Below, one piece after another: positions 13,940-25,119 of a stretch of DNA of 64,000 nucleotides (positions are counted from its first letter, which is position 1; every line of letters starts with the position of its first letter). Both the position numbers and the translations under genes were made by a program. This DNA comes from Motacilla alba alba. Lineage: Eukaryota; Chordata; Aves; Passeriformes; Motacillidae. The notes under the pieces are model-generated. The model was not told where the DNA came from. It did no database searches and saw only the letters and a program-made list of their open reading frames with translations. The DNA is taken from assembly GCF_015832195.1 (NCBI RefSeq), contig NC_052018.1, forward strand, positions 27,432,115 to 27,496,114. Reading direction: 5' to 3'.

Positions 13940-15160
13940 AGATATTGTTATTTCCAGTAGGTTAAGAATGAGTCGCATTAATTTCCTATGCATCTTCAGA
14001 ACAGAACAATAACATCCACCAAAATTGTTGAGGCATCCTCCTTGTATAAAAGACACTTGCTCTGGGTGGACTCTGGAGCCTGGAGGACCTCCTTCCCAGC
14101 TGCTAAATCCCAGCTCAGTGAACCCAAAGACCGGGGAGTCCCACCCATCCAATGATTGCAGCTGCTGCTTTCCTGTTTGCAGGCTCAGTCAGCAGCCAAG
14201 ATGAACATGTATGCCAGAGATGCACATATGCAAAGGACACTAATGCAACCAGTTATATAGACTGCCCACAGATAATGCATTGCATTTTCCAGCAACCCCC
14301 CAGAACTCACATAAAACATATGTACAAACAGCCAAATTTGGGTCCTCTTCTCTGACTGATAAGTATTGAAGCTTGCTAGTAAAGACACACAGCCACTCTC
14401 CCATAATTTCAAAAGGACCGACGCATTGATGAATCTTCAATACACAGCCCCTTATCCTCTGTTTCAAAAAGACCAATATTTTTGTGAACCCTTTCAATAG
14501 CAGTGTGGGACCTCAGCTCATCTCATATTGATGCCCAGCTCCTGTGCCTCCTACTCAACAGACAGTCCTGCTTGAAGGGTGATAATGAATTGCACATGCA
14601 CACACACACATGCACATCTGCACACACACTCAGAGGCCAGCTTAGAGGAAAATATAAACATTTTATTTTCCAAGTAGCTCCTGCCAGTGCACACAGGCTC
14701 TGGCACCCTTACTCCCCTCTTCATTTCCTGATGCTGGGACTCTCAGTTGGCACTAGGCATGTGAGCCACCATCACCCAGAGTCGGATGCCCTTTGCTGGC
14801 ACAAAATTGACTCTCTTCACACACACACTCCTACTATCTGTGGTCTCCCTTCAGCTTGCTGATGCTGAGACCCTCATTTACTCCAAATGCTGGCACCAAA
14901 GTTATTAGGACCACTACCACCAGTGGTCTAACTCAAATTGCAGACACCAAATTCAGGCACTTTTTCTCTCAATTTCTGGCATTGGAACCATAGAAGACAT
15001 AGATTGGGAGAGACTGAGATTATATGGAAAGAGAGTAAAGACAAGATTTAATAAAAAGTATAGATAGACTACAGTGATTCAGTGCAGGTGTCAGTCAGAC
15101 AAGAGTATGGAGCAGCAACTGCTTACACACTACCAGTCTATTTTTCCCTCCTTCCTCTCT
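13940..15160. other. GC-richer island, possible degenerate LTR or ERV-derived repeat
   Basis: This block is richer in GC than its surroundings. It holds a TATAAAA at 14045-14051 followed by a stretch (CTGGGTGGACTCTGGAGCC, then GACCGGGGAGTCCCACCC) that looks like an LTR R/U5 region. Farther on are CA-rich tracts at 14597-14635 and 14820-14830, and repeated GATGCTGAGACCCTC- and GATGCTGGGACTCTC-like units. It could be one old retroviral LTR or two unrelated repeats. I cannot name the family or set its ends, and no retroviral gene is visible. Confidence 0.3.
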
Positions 15161-15868
15161 GCATCCACCCTGTCCTTGTTTTATCCATATTCCTTTCCTC
15201 TAAATGCTTCTTAATAAGTCTAAGGGTGCAAATTTTGGTATGAATCAGAGTATTCAATCATAAGAATACGGAAAAACCTAATGCTATCCTAATCCCCCAA
15301 AAAGTGTTTACAAGCGGATGGTTTTAGATAAATTTTTTCATTCAGCTTTTCTTATGAAAACATCTTATTTGTCCCATATATAATAAATAAACCAATTATC
15401 TTCTTTCTTTTAATCAAGTTGCCCCCCATAATAATGACATTATTGACTCTTTAGATTATTTCCATCTTATATTTCTAGTACATCTATAAGAGGATATTGA
15501 AATTAGGAATAAAAATATATTGAAATTCATCCATCCAGGGAGAGTTCTGATTCTTGATAACTCTGTATTTGAGAACCAGGGAGTCAGTGATTAAGTCTTC
15601 CTCTGTTATATTGCCAATAGAAGAAAGATACTTGTGGATGGCATCTGATTATGAAAAACTTCTATCATCTATATGTTTTTACTTCAGTACATGAGTAATT
15701 TGGAAGTCTGATTTCTATATTTTACAAAGCCTACTTTTACAAGATCTAAGGATATGGCAATCTGTGCAATAATCATCAAAAATAACTGTTTTAATAAAGA
15801 AAAAGTTCATACTATTACTATAACAGATAAAATTATTTTTGTAGGATGGGAAAAAAGGTGTTTCCTAC
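15161..15868. other. AT-rich intronic sequence next to the EYS donor site
   Basis: No repeat or exon is recognised before the donor site of the second coding exon at 15868-15867. Confidence 0.5.
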
Positions 15869-15982
15869 CTGTAAAGCCCTTGTCACACTCACAAAGGAAA
15901 GTGTTTGGAGTAACATTGATGCAGTTACCATTGAAACATGTGGATGACTGGCATTGTCCAACTATTTCTTTGCAATTTTTAC
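15869..15982 (-). CDS. EYS: EYS second coding exon (end of EGF 2, most of EGF 3)
   Basis: This 114-base exon lies 2,156 bases downstream of the first coding exon. It is bounded by an AG acceptor (minus-strand reading ...GACACAG) and a GT donor (GTAGGA). It begins in phase 1, so the joined codon is Gly, followed by KNC, whose Cys is the sixth cysteine of EGF 2 (residue 255). EGF 3 follows with cysteines at 262, 267, 272, 282 and 284; its sixth cysteine must lie in the next exon. An NVT sequon is present. The exon ends in phase 1. Its length equals that of the human second coding exon as I remember it, and the order CxxxxCFNGNC...CxC fits EYS. It is too short to stand out as an open frame, but frame, phase and homology agree. 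Confidence 0.92.
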
Positions 15983-18138
15983 CTGTGTCAAAGTAATAAT
16001 AAGAACATTGGATTTTAGCAAATAATTAGAGAGTTTGGTGAACGTTTTATAAATGTCAAATTTATAGCTACAATATATATAGGCAAATGGATAGAAAGGT
16101 GTTTGTGCCAACATTGTTCATTAGTTTGCACCAAACTTACTGAACTTCTAAGGCAAGTCAGAAAGATATTAATCTACTTTTATGCTCACACACTGTGCTT
16201 AACCTCATCTGACATATAGTTACAAATTCACATACACCTTAAAAAGCAGAAGTGCTACTAGAACTCTAGTATTTATTTCTTTTTAATATGAATCCAGCTT
16301 ACAGTTTCTTTCAGTATTGAGAACAAAAGGTGATCCTATGCAGAGGGGAAATGTGATAATTTTTTTTAATATGCAGCTTTCTGGAAATTACAATTCCAGT
16401 TATAAGTTGTTTATGCTATTATAGCAAGCAGGTCTAAATACCATTTGATTATGCTTTCCTCTTGAATTATTACAATGACATTATTCACACTTCAAAAAGT
16501 GTTCAAATTTCTAATAGACTTTATGTTATGGGAGGCACTTTTCCCTCCCTTACTCTTGTGTAGATCTGCCCATAATATATGGTGATTTAGTCTCCTAATT
16601 CTTCTTGTTTGCATCCAGCTTATTTATGAGATGAATATTATCAGCTGATGACATTACCTAAAACATTCCCATATAGGCTAAAAAAAATGTTTTAAGCATT
16701 GCTTGTTGATTGCATTAAGTGTGATGATTGCTTTTAACAGAATTGCTTGCAAATTTTTTTCATTAATTTGAGTTCAATTAGTACCAGACGCTTTTGGTAC
16801 CGTTATTTTCAAAGCATTTTACACAGCCTCCAGTAATGATAAAGGAAATATAAAACATACTGCATACCATCAATGTTTTCCACTATCTTATTACACTGTT
16901 CATAATTATAAAAAAAATTTCTCACAACATTGACTTATTCATACCTGCATAATCTTCCATTGGCAAATGCATTAGTAACAAAATTATTATGCACTTTGAA
17001 AAGCAATTAAAAATAAATTACAGCAATCTTTATGCAACATAAGCTTCATTTCTATGAAGTGAATTCTATGAACCTCATTCCTAAGCCATCAGCTGTGCTT
17101 CGTAGCATAGCATCACTATTGTGAGATCATAGAAATTCAGTCCGACAGAGGAACATTTCAAGAATTCTGCTCCACAAGTACAAAAAGAGCTACAATGATT
17201 CTTTTTTAATGAGAATGAATATTTCTGGTACTTTCTAAAACATTTCCAAACTCTATTGGTCTGAATGCAGGAACAACATCCCCATAATTTCCTGAATCCA
17301 TTATTTTTCCTCCATGAAATAAAAATAATATAAATTAGATAAGAGTTTACCCAGTTATGTTGTATTCTCTCGTATGGTAATCCAAACCCAAATTCAAATC
17401 CAAATTGTGCTGCAATATTTCCTAGGAGGATTACTTGATTATTTTTGTTTTTCTCATTTGTGACATATTTTATTTGATAATAACAGTATGTTTAATGTTT
17501 AACAAATTGCCTTTGAAAACAACTTTAGGGGAAAGAACAATCTGGAAGAAAGTACTAAGTATTTTATTTTCTTGTTCTTCTAAGTTAAGGTTTGACCTTT
17601 CAGTTAAACCAAAATTTGATTTTAAAAAATTCACTAATGTAATCTGAAAGGTCTTTAAATGAAAATGGAGGGGACTTCTGGCAGGTTGAATGAAATCATT
17701 ATTCATTTCAACAAAATTACTCTTTTCCACCAGTTTGGTTAACCAGCTATTTTTGGGGGACCTTACTCCAAATGATTTATGTTATTTGGTCTCAGAACCT
17801 GAACTGCAGAACAAAAAATGTTAAACAGTTACTCCTGTAATTCAAGAAACATTTATTTATATCTCATGCTTAAGTAGGAAAGAAGCATGATAAGAACTTA
17901 TTCTGTTTTTCTCTATAATGTATTTATGAATGTCTGCAAGTACAAACTGTCTTCAAATACCTGCACTGTCTCCCGTAAGTGACACCATGTGAAAGAGACC
18001 CTGCAGGTATGGTAGCAGCCATGGGCAATCAAATTACACAAAAGTCTTGCTAGTGTTGTTCTTATTGTTACATCATCTGTTAAGGGAAGTGTATGATCTA
18101 TAAAATGTTTGTCTTTCCCTAGAGGAGAAAAGTAATAC
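15983..18138 (-). other. EYS: EYS intron between the first two coding exons
   Basis: This intron has a GT donor at the 18138 end and an AG acceptor at the 15983 end. It is AT-rich and I recognise no repeat family in it. Open frames around 17435-17730 and 17913-18164 look like chance: they have no family resemblance and lie in intronic sequence. Confidence 0.85.
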
Positions 18139-18892
18139 CTGAAAATTTTGGAGGACATATGCATTCGTAAGAATCTCCCGAAGGTTCTGATTTCTCAGTG
18201 CAGGAAGCATTGTTGTGGCAAGGTTTAGTGGAGCATATATCAAACTTCTGGCAGAATGTTCCCGAATACTGTGAGAAACAATGGCAATTATATGTTTTCT
18301 CCCAAATGTGGCTAAGACATTTTCCATGCCCAGAGCATAGTGGTGCACCCAGAAACTGTTGGCAAAACTGCTGCTTCACTGTAACATTCAGACGAAGGCC
18401 CATGTTGCACAATAGCGGACCTCTCTTGTTAAGTTCTGCAAAGTAGTGAGTTCCAACACCAAGCCAGTTAGGGTCCACTTGGTGCAGTCCTCTTATCTGG
18501 CAAACAAAAATCAACTGCTCTTGAAGAAAATCAGCTTTAGGGCAGTTAATAAATTCTTCCATGGAGACATTTACCAGATTCATTCCATAGGACTGAAAGG
18601 ATGGCTCAGAGGAGATGAAGAGACTATCACCTAATTGAAGCTGTAAAGGGCATATCTGAGGGATGCTGAGATTATGTTCTTCAGAGATTTCGCCAGCAGT
18701 ACTTTTATTCATATTCCAGCATTCAGTGTAAAAGTCTGAACAGACATTTTCCCTTGGTGTCCATTTTATTACGGTATGTTTTGGTTCTATTCTCCATTCA
18801 GTAATCATTTGTCTCTCACAGATTACCTGCCCATTGACAATGCAAAGTTGAAGAAAGCACACAACCATGCAAAATGCTGATTTTGTAGCCAT
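18139..18892 (-). CDS. EYS: EYS first coding exon (start codon, signal peptide, EGF 1 and most of EGF 2)
   Basis: Eyes shut homolog is a large secreted protein of photoreceptors, with EGF-like repeats and C-terminal laminin G domains; it is needed for photoreceptor maintenance and is the human RP25 disease gene. This exon encodes 251 codons plus one base. Residues 1-21 form a hydrophobic signal peptide. Residues 22-175 are the cysteine-containing N-terminal region, with the EYS-like stretches PQICPLQLQLGD, ISSEPS, GTHYF and LNVTVKQQFCQ. EGF 1 has cysteines at 177, 186, 192, 203, 205 and 214. EGF 2 starts at 220 and is completed by the next exon. Five N-glycosylation sequons are visible. I chose the ATG at 18892-18890 rather than the in-frame ATG at 18925, because it starts the signal peptide directly and has A at -3 and G at +4. 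The exon ends at a GT donor in phase 1. As I recall, the human exon has 748 coding bases and this one has 754. No stop or frameshift is seen. Confidence 0.93.
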
Positions 18893-20121
18893 TGTTTCAC
18901 CTGACCAATGGAAGTTTCCTTTCACATATTCTTCATTACTGACGATAACTTCAGAACACTTGTTCCTTAAGGTTCACATGTATTTTCCATGGCACCCTAG
19001 GAATTCAAGCAGAGGAAAATATTTCTGTATTTGTTTTCACACCAAATACAGTTGAATATTAAAACCACATTAAAAAACAGAAAATGTACAACAAAACAAG
19101 GGCAACATCTAATTAGTAATGGGAAATTGGGATAAGTCAAATGAACCAATCAGAACTTCAACACTGTAAAAAAAAGTCAGTTCTTTCCTATTTTTATTCC
19201 TGCTAAAAATTTGATATTTATTTAGTGCATTTCATTGTACTTGTGTGCACAAGAGATTGAAGGCATACTTTTCATGTTCCCTCCCTCTGATGACAAAATT
19301 AATGGTAATAAAATTAATATAGGGCATCTGCGGCAAAACAAGGAGCTAAAGAAGAACATCTAAGTTCTAGTCATAAACTTTAACCATAAATATTTTTCTG
19401 ATAATCATTTAACAGTTTATTATAAAAGTAGATATTCCAAAGATGTAGGCCTGAGAATTTTTTGCTTTTTAAAGAAAACATGCAATCACTACTCAACTCT
19501 TTTCTGTTCTTATACATTGAACAAAACCCTTCATTAAATCCTTACTTTTCAAGGAATATATTTGAAAAGCAAATGTCCTTGATCACATGCTTGAGACTTT
19601 TATGTATTACAGTCAAAGACAACAGATTACAGAGTCCTCCAGGACTATGTAATTTATAGACTAGCCTTTTCTATGCCTTAAATATATCTAGAAATTTTTA
19701 TTGCATCGAGATGAGTGATTACAGAAAGAAAATCAAAATAAGATTATGAAGCTTTTGCTTGGAGTCATAATGAAAATTATGAAAACCCAATATTATGTTA
19801 AATACCTTAGACATTTTCAATAGCTTTGCATTAGTAATACCTTAATTTGTCTTAAATACAAAGCTTTTTCTCTCTTTTAGTCTTTTTTACCTTCAGTATC
19901 CTTATCTGACACTCTCAGATATTTATATTCCCCTTTAAGATAGTGGCCGCTAAACTGATATTTACAAATGAGAAAGTTATTCTAAAGAAAATTTATCTTA
20001 CAAGAGAAGCCATTCAATGTAAATAAGCAATTGCATTTATAGTTTGAAATTTGTTCCCATTGCTTTCATTTTTGCACAGCACATGTAAAAACAATGTAGA
20101 TACATATTTTTCTACACCAAT
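18893..20121. other. Upstream flank or 5' UTR of EYS
   Basis: Immediately upstream of the EYS start codon. A possible splice acceptor (minus strand ...CATTGGTCAG, then GTGAAACAATGG) sits 8 bases before the ATG, but its pyrimidine tract is weak. In human EYS the coding exons are preceded by non-coding exons, so an acceptor somewhere here is expected. No TATA promoter or CpG island is apparent. Confidence 0.4.
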
Positions 20122-20126
20122 ACACA

Positions 20127-21223
20127 TGTAGTTTTATTGGGTTTGCATGGCCTGGTTTTGGATAGGGGAAGGGTTAGAGAGGTGGCTTTCTCAGTGTCCA
20201 GCAGAGTCAATACCAGCCAGCTCCAAGATGGAAATGACACTGGTCAATGCTGGGCCAATCACAGAAATGGTGGCAAGACATATGAGATAAAGGTTTTAAG
20301 AAGAAGAAGAAAAAGTTATTGTGCGGTTGCAACTGCAGCCAGAGATGAGCAGGGTGTGAATATGTGAGAGGAACAGCTCTGCAGAGACCAAGGTCAGTGC
20401 AGAAGAAGGGGTAGGAGCTGCACCAGGTGCCAGAGCTGAGATTCCCTTTCAGACCCCGGTGCAGCCCATAGTGAGGCAGCTGTGCCCCTGTAGCCCATGG
20501 AGGGCCATGGAGGTGCAGAGATCCACCTGCAGCCCTTGGAGGAGACCCACACCAGGTGGATGAGCAGGTGGATGCCGAGAGGAGGCTGTGAACTTGTAGG
20601 ACATCCAGGACGTCCATGCTGGAGCAGGATCCTGGCACTGATCTGCAGACCAGTGGAGGGAGAGCCCATGCTGGAGAAGGTTTCCTGCTACAATTTGAAA
20701 CCCTGGGAGGAACTCATGCTGCAGCAGCCTATTCCTGAAGGACTGCACCCCATGGAAAAGTATCCCTCACTGCAGCAGTTTGTAGAGAACTGTTGCCTGT
20801 TGGATGGACTCACATTAGAGAAGTTTGTGGGGAACTGTCTTCCTTGGGAAGCTCCCCATGCTGGAGCAGGGGAAGGACTCCTCTTCTAGAGCAGCAGCAG
20901 AATCAACCTGTGGTGAACTGACCATAATCCTCATTCCCCATCTCCCTGTGCCACTGGGGTAGGAGGTAGCGCTGGGGAAGATGGAGGGGTGGGGGAAGGT
21001 ATTTTTAAGGTCTTATTCTACTTCTCATTATTCTGCTCTGAATTTTTTAGTAATAAATTCAATTAATTATTCTAATTCAAATCTGTTTTGCCCATCACTG
21101 GCGAGTGATCATTCTGTCCTTATCTCAAGTCACAAACCCTTCATTATACTTTCTCTCCTCTGTCCAGTGTGGAGGGAAGTGATGGAATGGTTTTGATGGG
21201 TGCCTGGCATCTACCTAGGGTCA
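20127..21223 (+). mobile_element. ERVL-type solo LTR with ACACA target duplications
   Basis: This is a 1,097-bp avian ERVL-type LTR that starts TGTAGTTTTATTGGG and ends CCTAGGGTCA, so it has TG...CA ends. ACACA lies on both sides (20122-20126 and 21224-21228), a perfect 5-bp target duplication. It contains the typical TTGGGTTTGCATGGC start, a GC-rich middle with imperfect units of about 50 bp (starts near 20615, 20667, 20715 and 20857, each with CATGCTGGAG or similar), and an AATAAA at 21052-21057. The end resembles the CACCTGGC...AGGGTCAAC terminus. No retroviral gene is present, so it is a solo LTR. It lies 1,235 bp upstream of the EYS ATG, opposite in orientation. Open frames inside it on both strands are by-products of its GC-rich repeats. 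Confidence 0.93.
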
Positions 21224-21228
21224 ACACA

Positions 21229-23349
21229 TTACACTGGTTTATTGCAAAAGGGCATGTGGATTATGATGGAACAGTACATGATTTCCTTAAATGTCTTTAT
21301 TTTCCCCAAAGTTCTTCAAGTGTATTTTGGTCCATACTCTGGACTAGGCTGGAAAGATCAAAGGATTTTCAAAGCACAAAGAAATGATACTGATAGCGGA
21401 AACCTTTAGTTGAAGAATTTTAAAAAACTTAATGATCTGATGCAATTATAGGATAACATTAAAGGGTCATATTCAGTCTCTCCTATTTCTATCTAAATTG
21501 GGATGGAAACATCTAAAATGTAGCTATGTCCTATTAGTAATATGCTCAACATGTGAACCTGTCCCAATGATGTTTACGCAGCAGAGCGGCCAGCACTGTT
21601 TAAGATACCATAAAAGCGTGGACTATAAGTAACTAATAGTAAAAACAGGAGACTTGGAGTTAAGAATAATAAACTCAGAAGGGGTACAAAGTATATTTTG
21701 ACCCTTCTCCCAGAATAGTTTTCATTTTAATTTAATTACTGGATCCAAATTTTACCTTCAAAGAGTTTCAGTACTCTAGCCACATAGCTCCAAAGCTAGG
21801 CAAGTGTGTTAGTACTAATTTCCTCTCTCTGCCTCTGTATTTTCACCCCTGGGAATTAACTCATAGAAAGAAAGAAAAGACACAGATCTGCAAGAAAACT
21901 ACTATTCTTGCTGCTGAATACTCATAATCTTTCTATTTTGAGACCATTCCATTATCTTCATAATCTCATGATGTTCAAAGATACCATTAGATAATGGGGT
22001 ATCAAATGTGTAATTTGGGTCATTTAGCATTTTTTTTCTTTTAAGGTAGCAGTCTTAAACTACTATGTTCATTATAACTGCTATTACATCTGTCACTGTC
22101 TATATACTGTTATGTAGTAGTCTATGGTCTATACTATTGCATAGATTTATAAATCCTACATTCAGCAACCCATCTTTTCATACCTATTTCATAATGAGAC
22201 TTTCTCAGGTGTTACTATAATAGGCCTTTAAAAAAGGTCATTTTTCCTTTTAGACTCTTCAAAAAGAAAGCTATTGCATGTCTAATGCAGAAGAGTTCCT
22301 GCCCACTTACATTTTGTCCTTCATTCATGTAATTATGCATCATTCTGGTGTCATATACAAATTTAATTTTTTACTGGTAATGAAATTGTGCTTCATTACA
22401 ATATTTATATGGGATAAATCTGAACTATTTAAAACTAAATGGCTGGTAGCATTTTAACAGTTTTTATTCTTCCCAAAATCATTATTAGTTTTCATGCATA
22501 AGAAAATTTTAAATATCAATAAAAATTATTAAGGGAGCCCTATAACTAATAATAATAAACAAAATAAAAATGAACATAATTAAATAAACAAAAACATCCT
22601 GTAAAAGCAATGAAAAAACCCCAAGGGAATATAGAAAATAAATACCAAGAGATTGCTTATTTAGCAATAAAATCATGAAGGAAACAAAATTATAGAGTGA
22701 AGAGTATAAAAAGTAAAAAACTCTGTATGACATACAGTTAAAATATAGAAAATCAGCAAAGAAATTAAATAACTGCAAAATGCTGATGCCATCTCATGAG
22801 ATAAAATGATGTCATGAGATGAAATTTGAAAGGGATTATGACAATTCTTATACCTTACATCTGCTTTTGGCAAGGATAAAATCTTCCTATTTATAAGCCC
22901 AGCTGGCTCCATGTAACTGATGAAGACTAAGAAAATTTCAAGACTGGGATTTGTATGGACACAGAGGTACTTGAAGAAAATCTAACTCTTAAACTTATAT
23001 AAGCCTGGGTGAAAAGCAGCACAATGTTCTATTTTGCACTAGAGGAGAATAAAGCAGGTAGATTTATGCAAAACTTCAACAAAAATTAATCCCAAATGAT
23101 CTGCATTTCTGTCTAGCATTTTAAGGATTACGTGTTCTTTCTATTAATAACTGGTATTACATACTAATAACAAAAAATAAGTGCATTATAAGTGAGACTG
23201 GGAAAACACCCACACATGATATTTGACTTTAACAACTTCTCAGGAAAAGAAAATCTACCAAAGAAGACAATAAACCAGGAAATGTTTAGTAACATCATGC
23301 CACCATGTTTTGGCCAGGAATAAACCTCCTCTTTCCACCTTCCCACATG
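21229..23349. other. AT-rich sequence, nothing recognised
   Basis: No exon or repeat family recognised. The open frames at 22509-22912 are short, have no motif and are probably chance. Confidence 0.5.
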
Positions 23350-23870
23350 TTGCATGACCCCTTTGTTAAGTTCCTTCCTGTGCTTGAGCAGCTTTGGTAG
23401 GATAGACTGAAACCTTGGATCAAAGTGATGTGAAGTAACTAAAAGTGTGCTGGGGGGCAGGGGATGCTTTGTAGGTGCCCTCTACCTTCCTCAGGTGCTT
23501 AATTTAAGATCAAGTTCTGATTCCTGATACTCATCTGGGCTATACTGCAAGTGAGCAGGTACTTGCCCTTATACTTTGATTACTTGGGCCTTGACCCTGT
23601 CCTAAATACTTGACTTTCTTGAGAACCTGTCTCCTTGCCGTTTATGTGTCTGGGTACCACTGAAATGCTGGCGGCCTCTGAGCACCATCCCCAGACACTC
23701 TCTTTCCCATATGGATGTTATGGGATGGTGTCTCTTGTCACTGATGTCACGGTCACTCTCCCGTTCCAGCACTCCACCCTTGCATGGCAGCCCATGTTTG
23801 CTGCTCCTTGGGACTGTGATATTATGTTTGCTTTATTTCTACTGTGCATTTAAAAACATAAAATTTAAGC
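23350..23870. repeat. GC-richer unclassified block, possible old interspersed repeat
   Basis: Clearly different in composition from the AT-rich flanks. It has phrases such as GGCCTTGACCCTGTCC and GGCAGCCCATGTTTGCTGCT, and ends in an AT-rich CATTTAAAAAC-like stretch. It looks like a decayed dispersed repeat, perhaps a retroviral LTR in plus orientation, but I cannot name it or fix its ends. Open frames here are not gene-like. Confidence 0.3.
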
Positions 23871-24334
23871 ATGAGGTAATAGGTATATATAATAAAGGAA
23901 AAGCCATAAATTACAATGCCTGCAAAATTTTGCTTCCACTCTCTGTCTTTGCAATATGCACTAATATTCTAAATTATATACCAAATGGTCCTTTGTACCT
24001 TTTTATTTTTCACCACAAAATTAATAAATCTTAGCAAATTCTGCATTATTTATGCCAATCCTAATTATTTGCAAATGAATCCTTGTTTACTAGACAACAT
24101 TTAAAGCATATGGCATTTGTTTAAGCAATATTGAACATGCTAGACAGTGAATTTGCCTACACCTCAAAATACATAACCCTTATTTCTACCTTATAGTTGT
24201 ACTGTAAGTATAGACAGAGGAGTGATGCAGACAGAGTTGAACTTGCTTATCAGGGTTTCTGGTGGCTAGTCTTTAATGGCAGGCATAACAGTATTAAGCC
24301 AGGGAATTTTACTTTACTCTAGTTTACTGCCAGC

Positions 24335-24650
24335 TGCCATGGTTTAACCCTGTCTGACAACTAAGCCCAACACAGCTGCATGTTTATTTCCCCCTATTGT
24401 AATGGGGGAGAGAGTCAGAAGGGTAAAAATGAGAAAACTTCTGAGTTATAATAAAAACAGTGTAGTAGGTAAAGCAAAAACTGTGCATACAAGCAAAGCA
24501 AAACAAGGAATTCACAGCTTCTCATGGGCAAGCAGGTGTCCAGCCATCCCCAGGAGAGCAGAGTACCATCACATATAGTGGTGACCTGGGGAGACTAACA
24601 CTAAAAATGCCCCCTGTTGTCCTTCTTCCTCCAGCTTTATCTGTCCCAAT
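24335..24650 (-). mobile_element. LTR of an ERVL-like family (3' part), reverse orientation
   Basis: Starts TGCCATGGTTTAACCCTG, the reverse complement of the GGGGTTAAACCA-type terminus of the same family as the LTR at 3241-3838. It then shows the reversed R/U5 features: GGGGGAGAGAGTCAGAAG, GTAAAAATGAGAAAAC, GAGTTATAATAAAAACAGT, and AAGCAAAGCAAAACAAGGAATTC. Resemblance fades at the CAGCTTTAT near 24650. The 5' end in sense orientation and the target duplication were not found. Confidence 0.78.
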
Positions 24651-25075
24651 TCCTGCAGGATATACGGAGGAGGTTTTGGTGTAGTATGTAACATAAATTT
24701 TTCTGCTACCCTGTGCTTAGTACTTGTGATGTCTGTTTCTACGGTCCTAGGACATTAAGTTGACCTTGGCTGAAGTCTTTGAAGATGTCCATACCCCTAT
24801 GTCAAAATGTCTCTGCTCCAGCCTGTCTCCAGCCCCTATCAGATACCAGTGCCTTCAATACATATGGCTGAACATGGCCAGGAGTTCCTTCAGCTTGGTG
24901 ACAGCTTTGCACAGATGGGTTTCCCCACCTAGAGACTTCAGGAGACATCTATGAAGAGCAGAAGGTAGTCGGTGGCCTGATTTCGCAAGAACTCTACCAC
25001 TCCAAATCAGTCCTCTATGCCCTGTGATGCCCCACACAGCTCTCATTTACTTCACTCACAGTTTTGCATACCAAA
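24651..25075. other. GC-richer block next to the reversed LTR, unclassified
   Basis: May be the diverged U3 of the neighbouring LTR or another repeat. Minus-strand frames give a short 63-codon open frame (25046-24855) with no known motif. I cannot decide between U3, internal retroviral remnant and unrelated repeat. Confidence 0.3.
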
Positions 25076-25089
25076 CAAAACATATATAA

Positions 25090-25119
25090 CAGATTTTTAG
25101 TATAAGGACTAAAAATCTG
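25090..25119. repeat. Perfect 12-bp inverted repeat with 6-base loop
   Basis: CAGATTTTTAGT at 25090-25101 and ACTAAAAATCTG at 25108-25119 pair perfectly around ATAAGG. No gene lies nearby; it could be incidental. Confidence 0.9.

Noticed and set aside
15754..15996. Plus-strand open frame of 80 codons
   Set aside because: It overlaps the EYS second coding exon in antisense; the minus-strand reading has the EGF cysteines and splice sites.
18198..18634. Plus-strand open frames of 62-82 codons
   Set aside because: They are antisense shadows of the EYS coding exon.
20137..20889. Several open frames up to 143 codons on both strands
   Set aside because: They lie wholly in the ERVL solo LTR and follow from its GC-rich internal repeats; LTRs of this type encode no protein.
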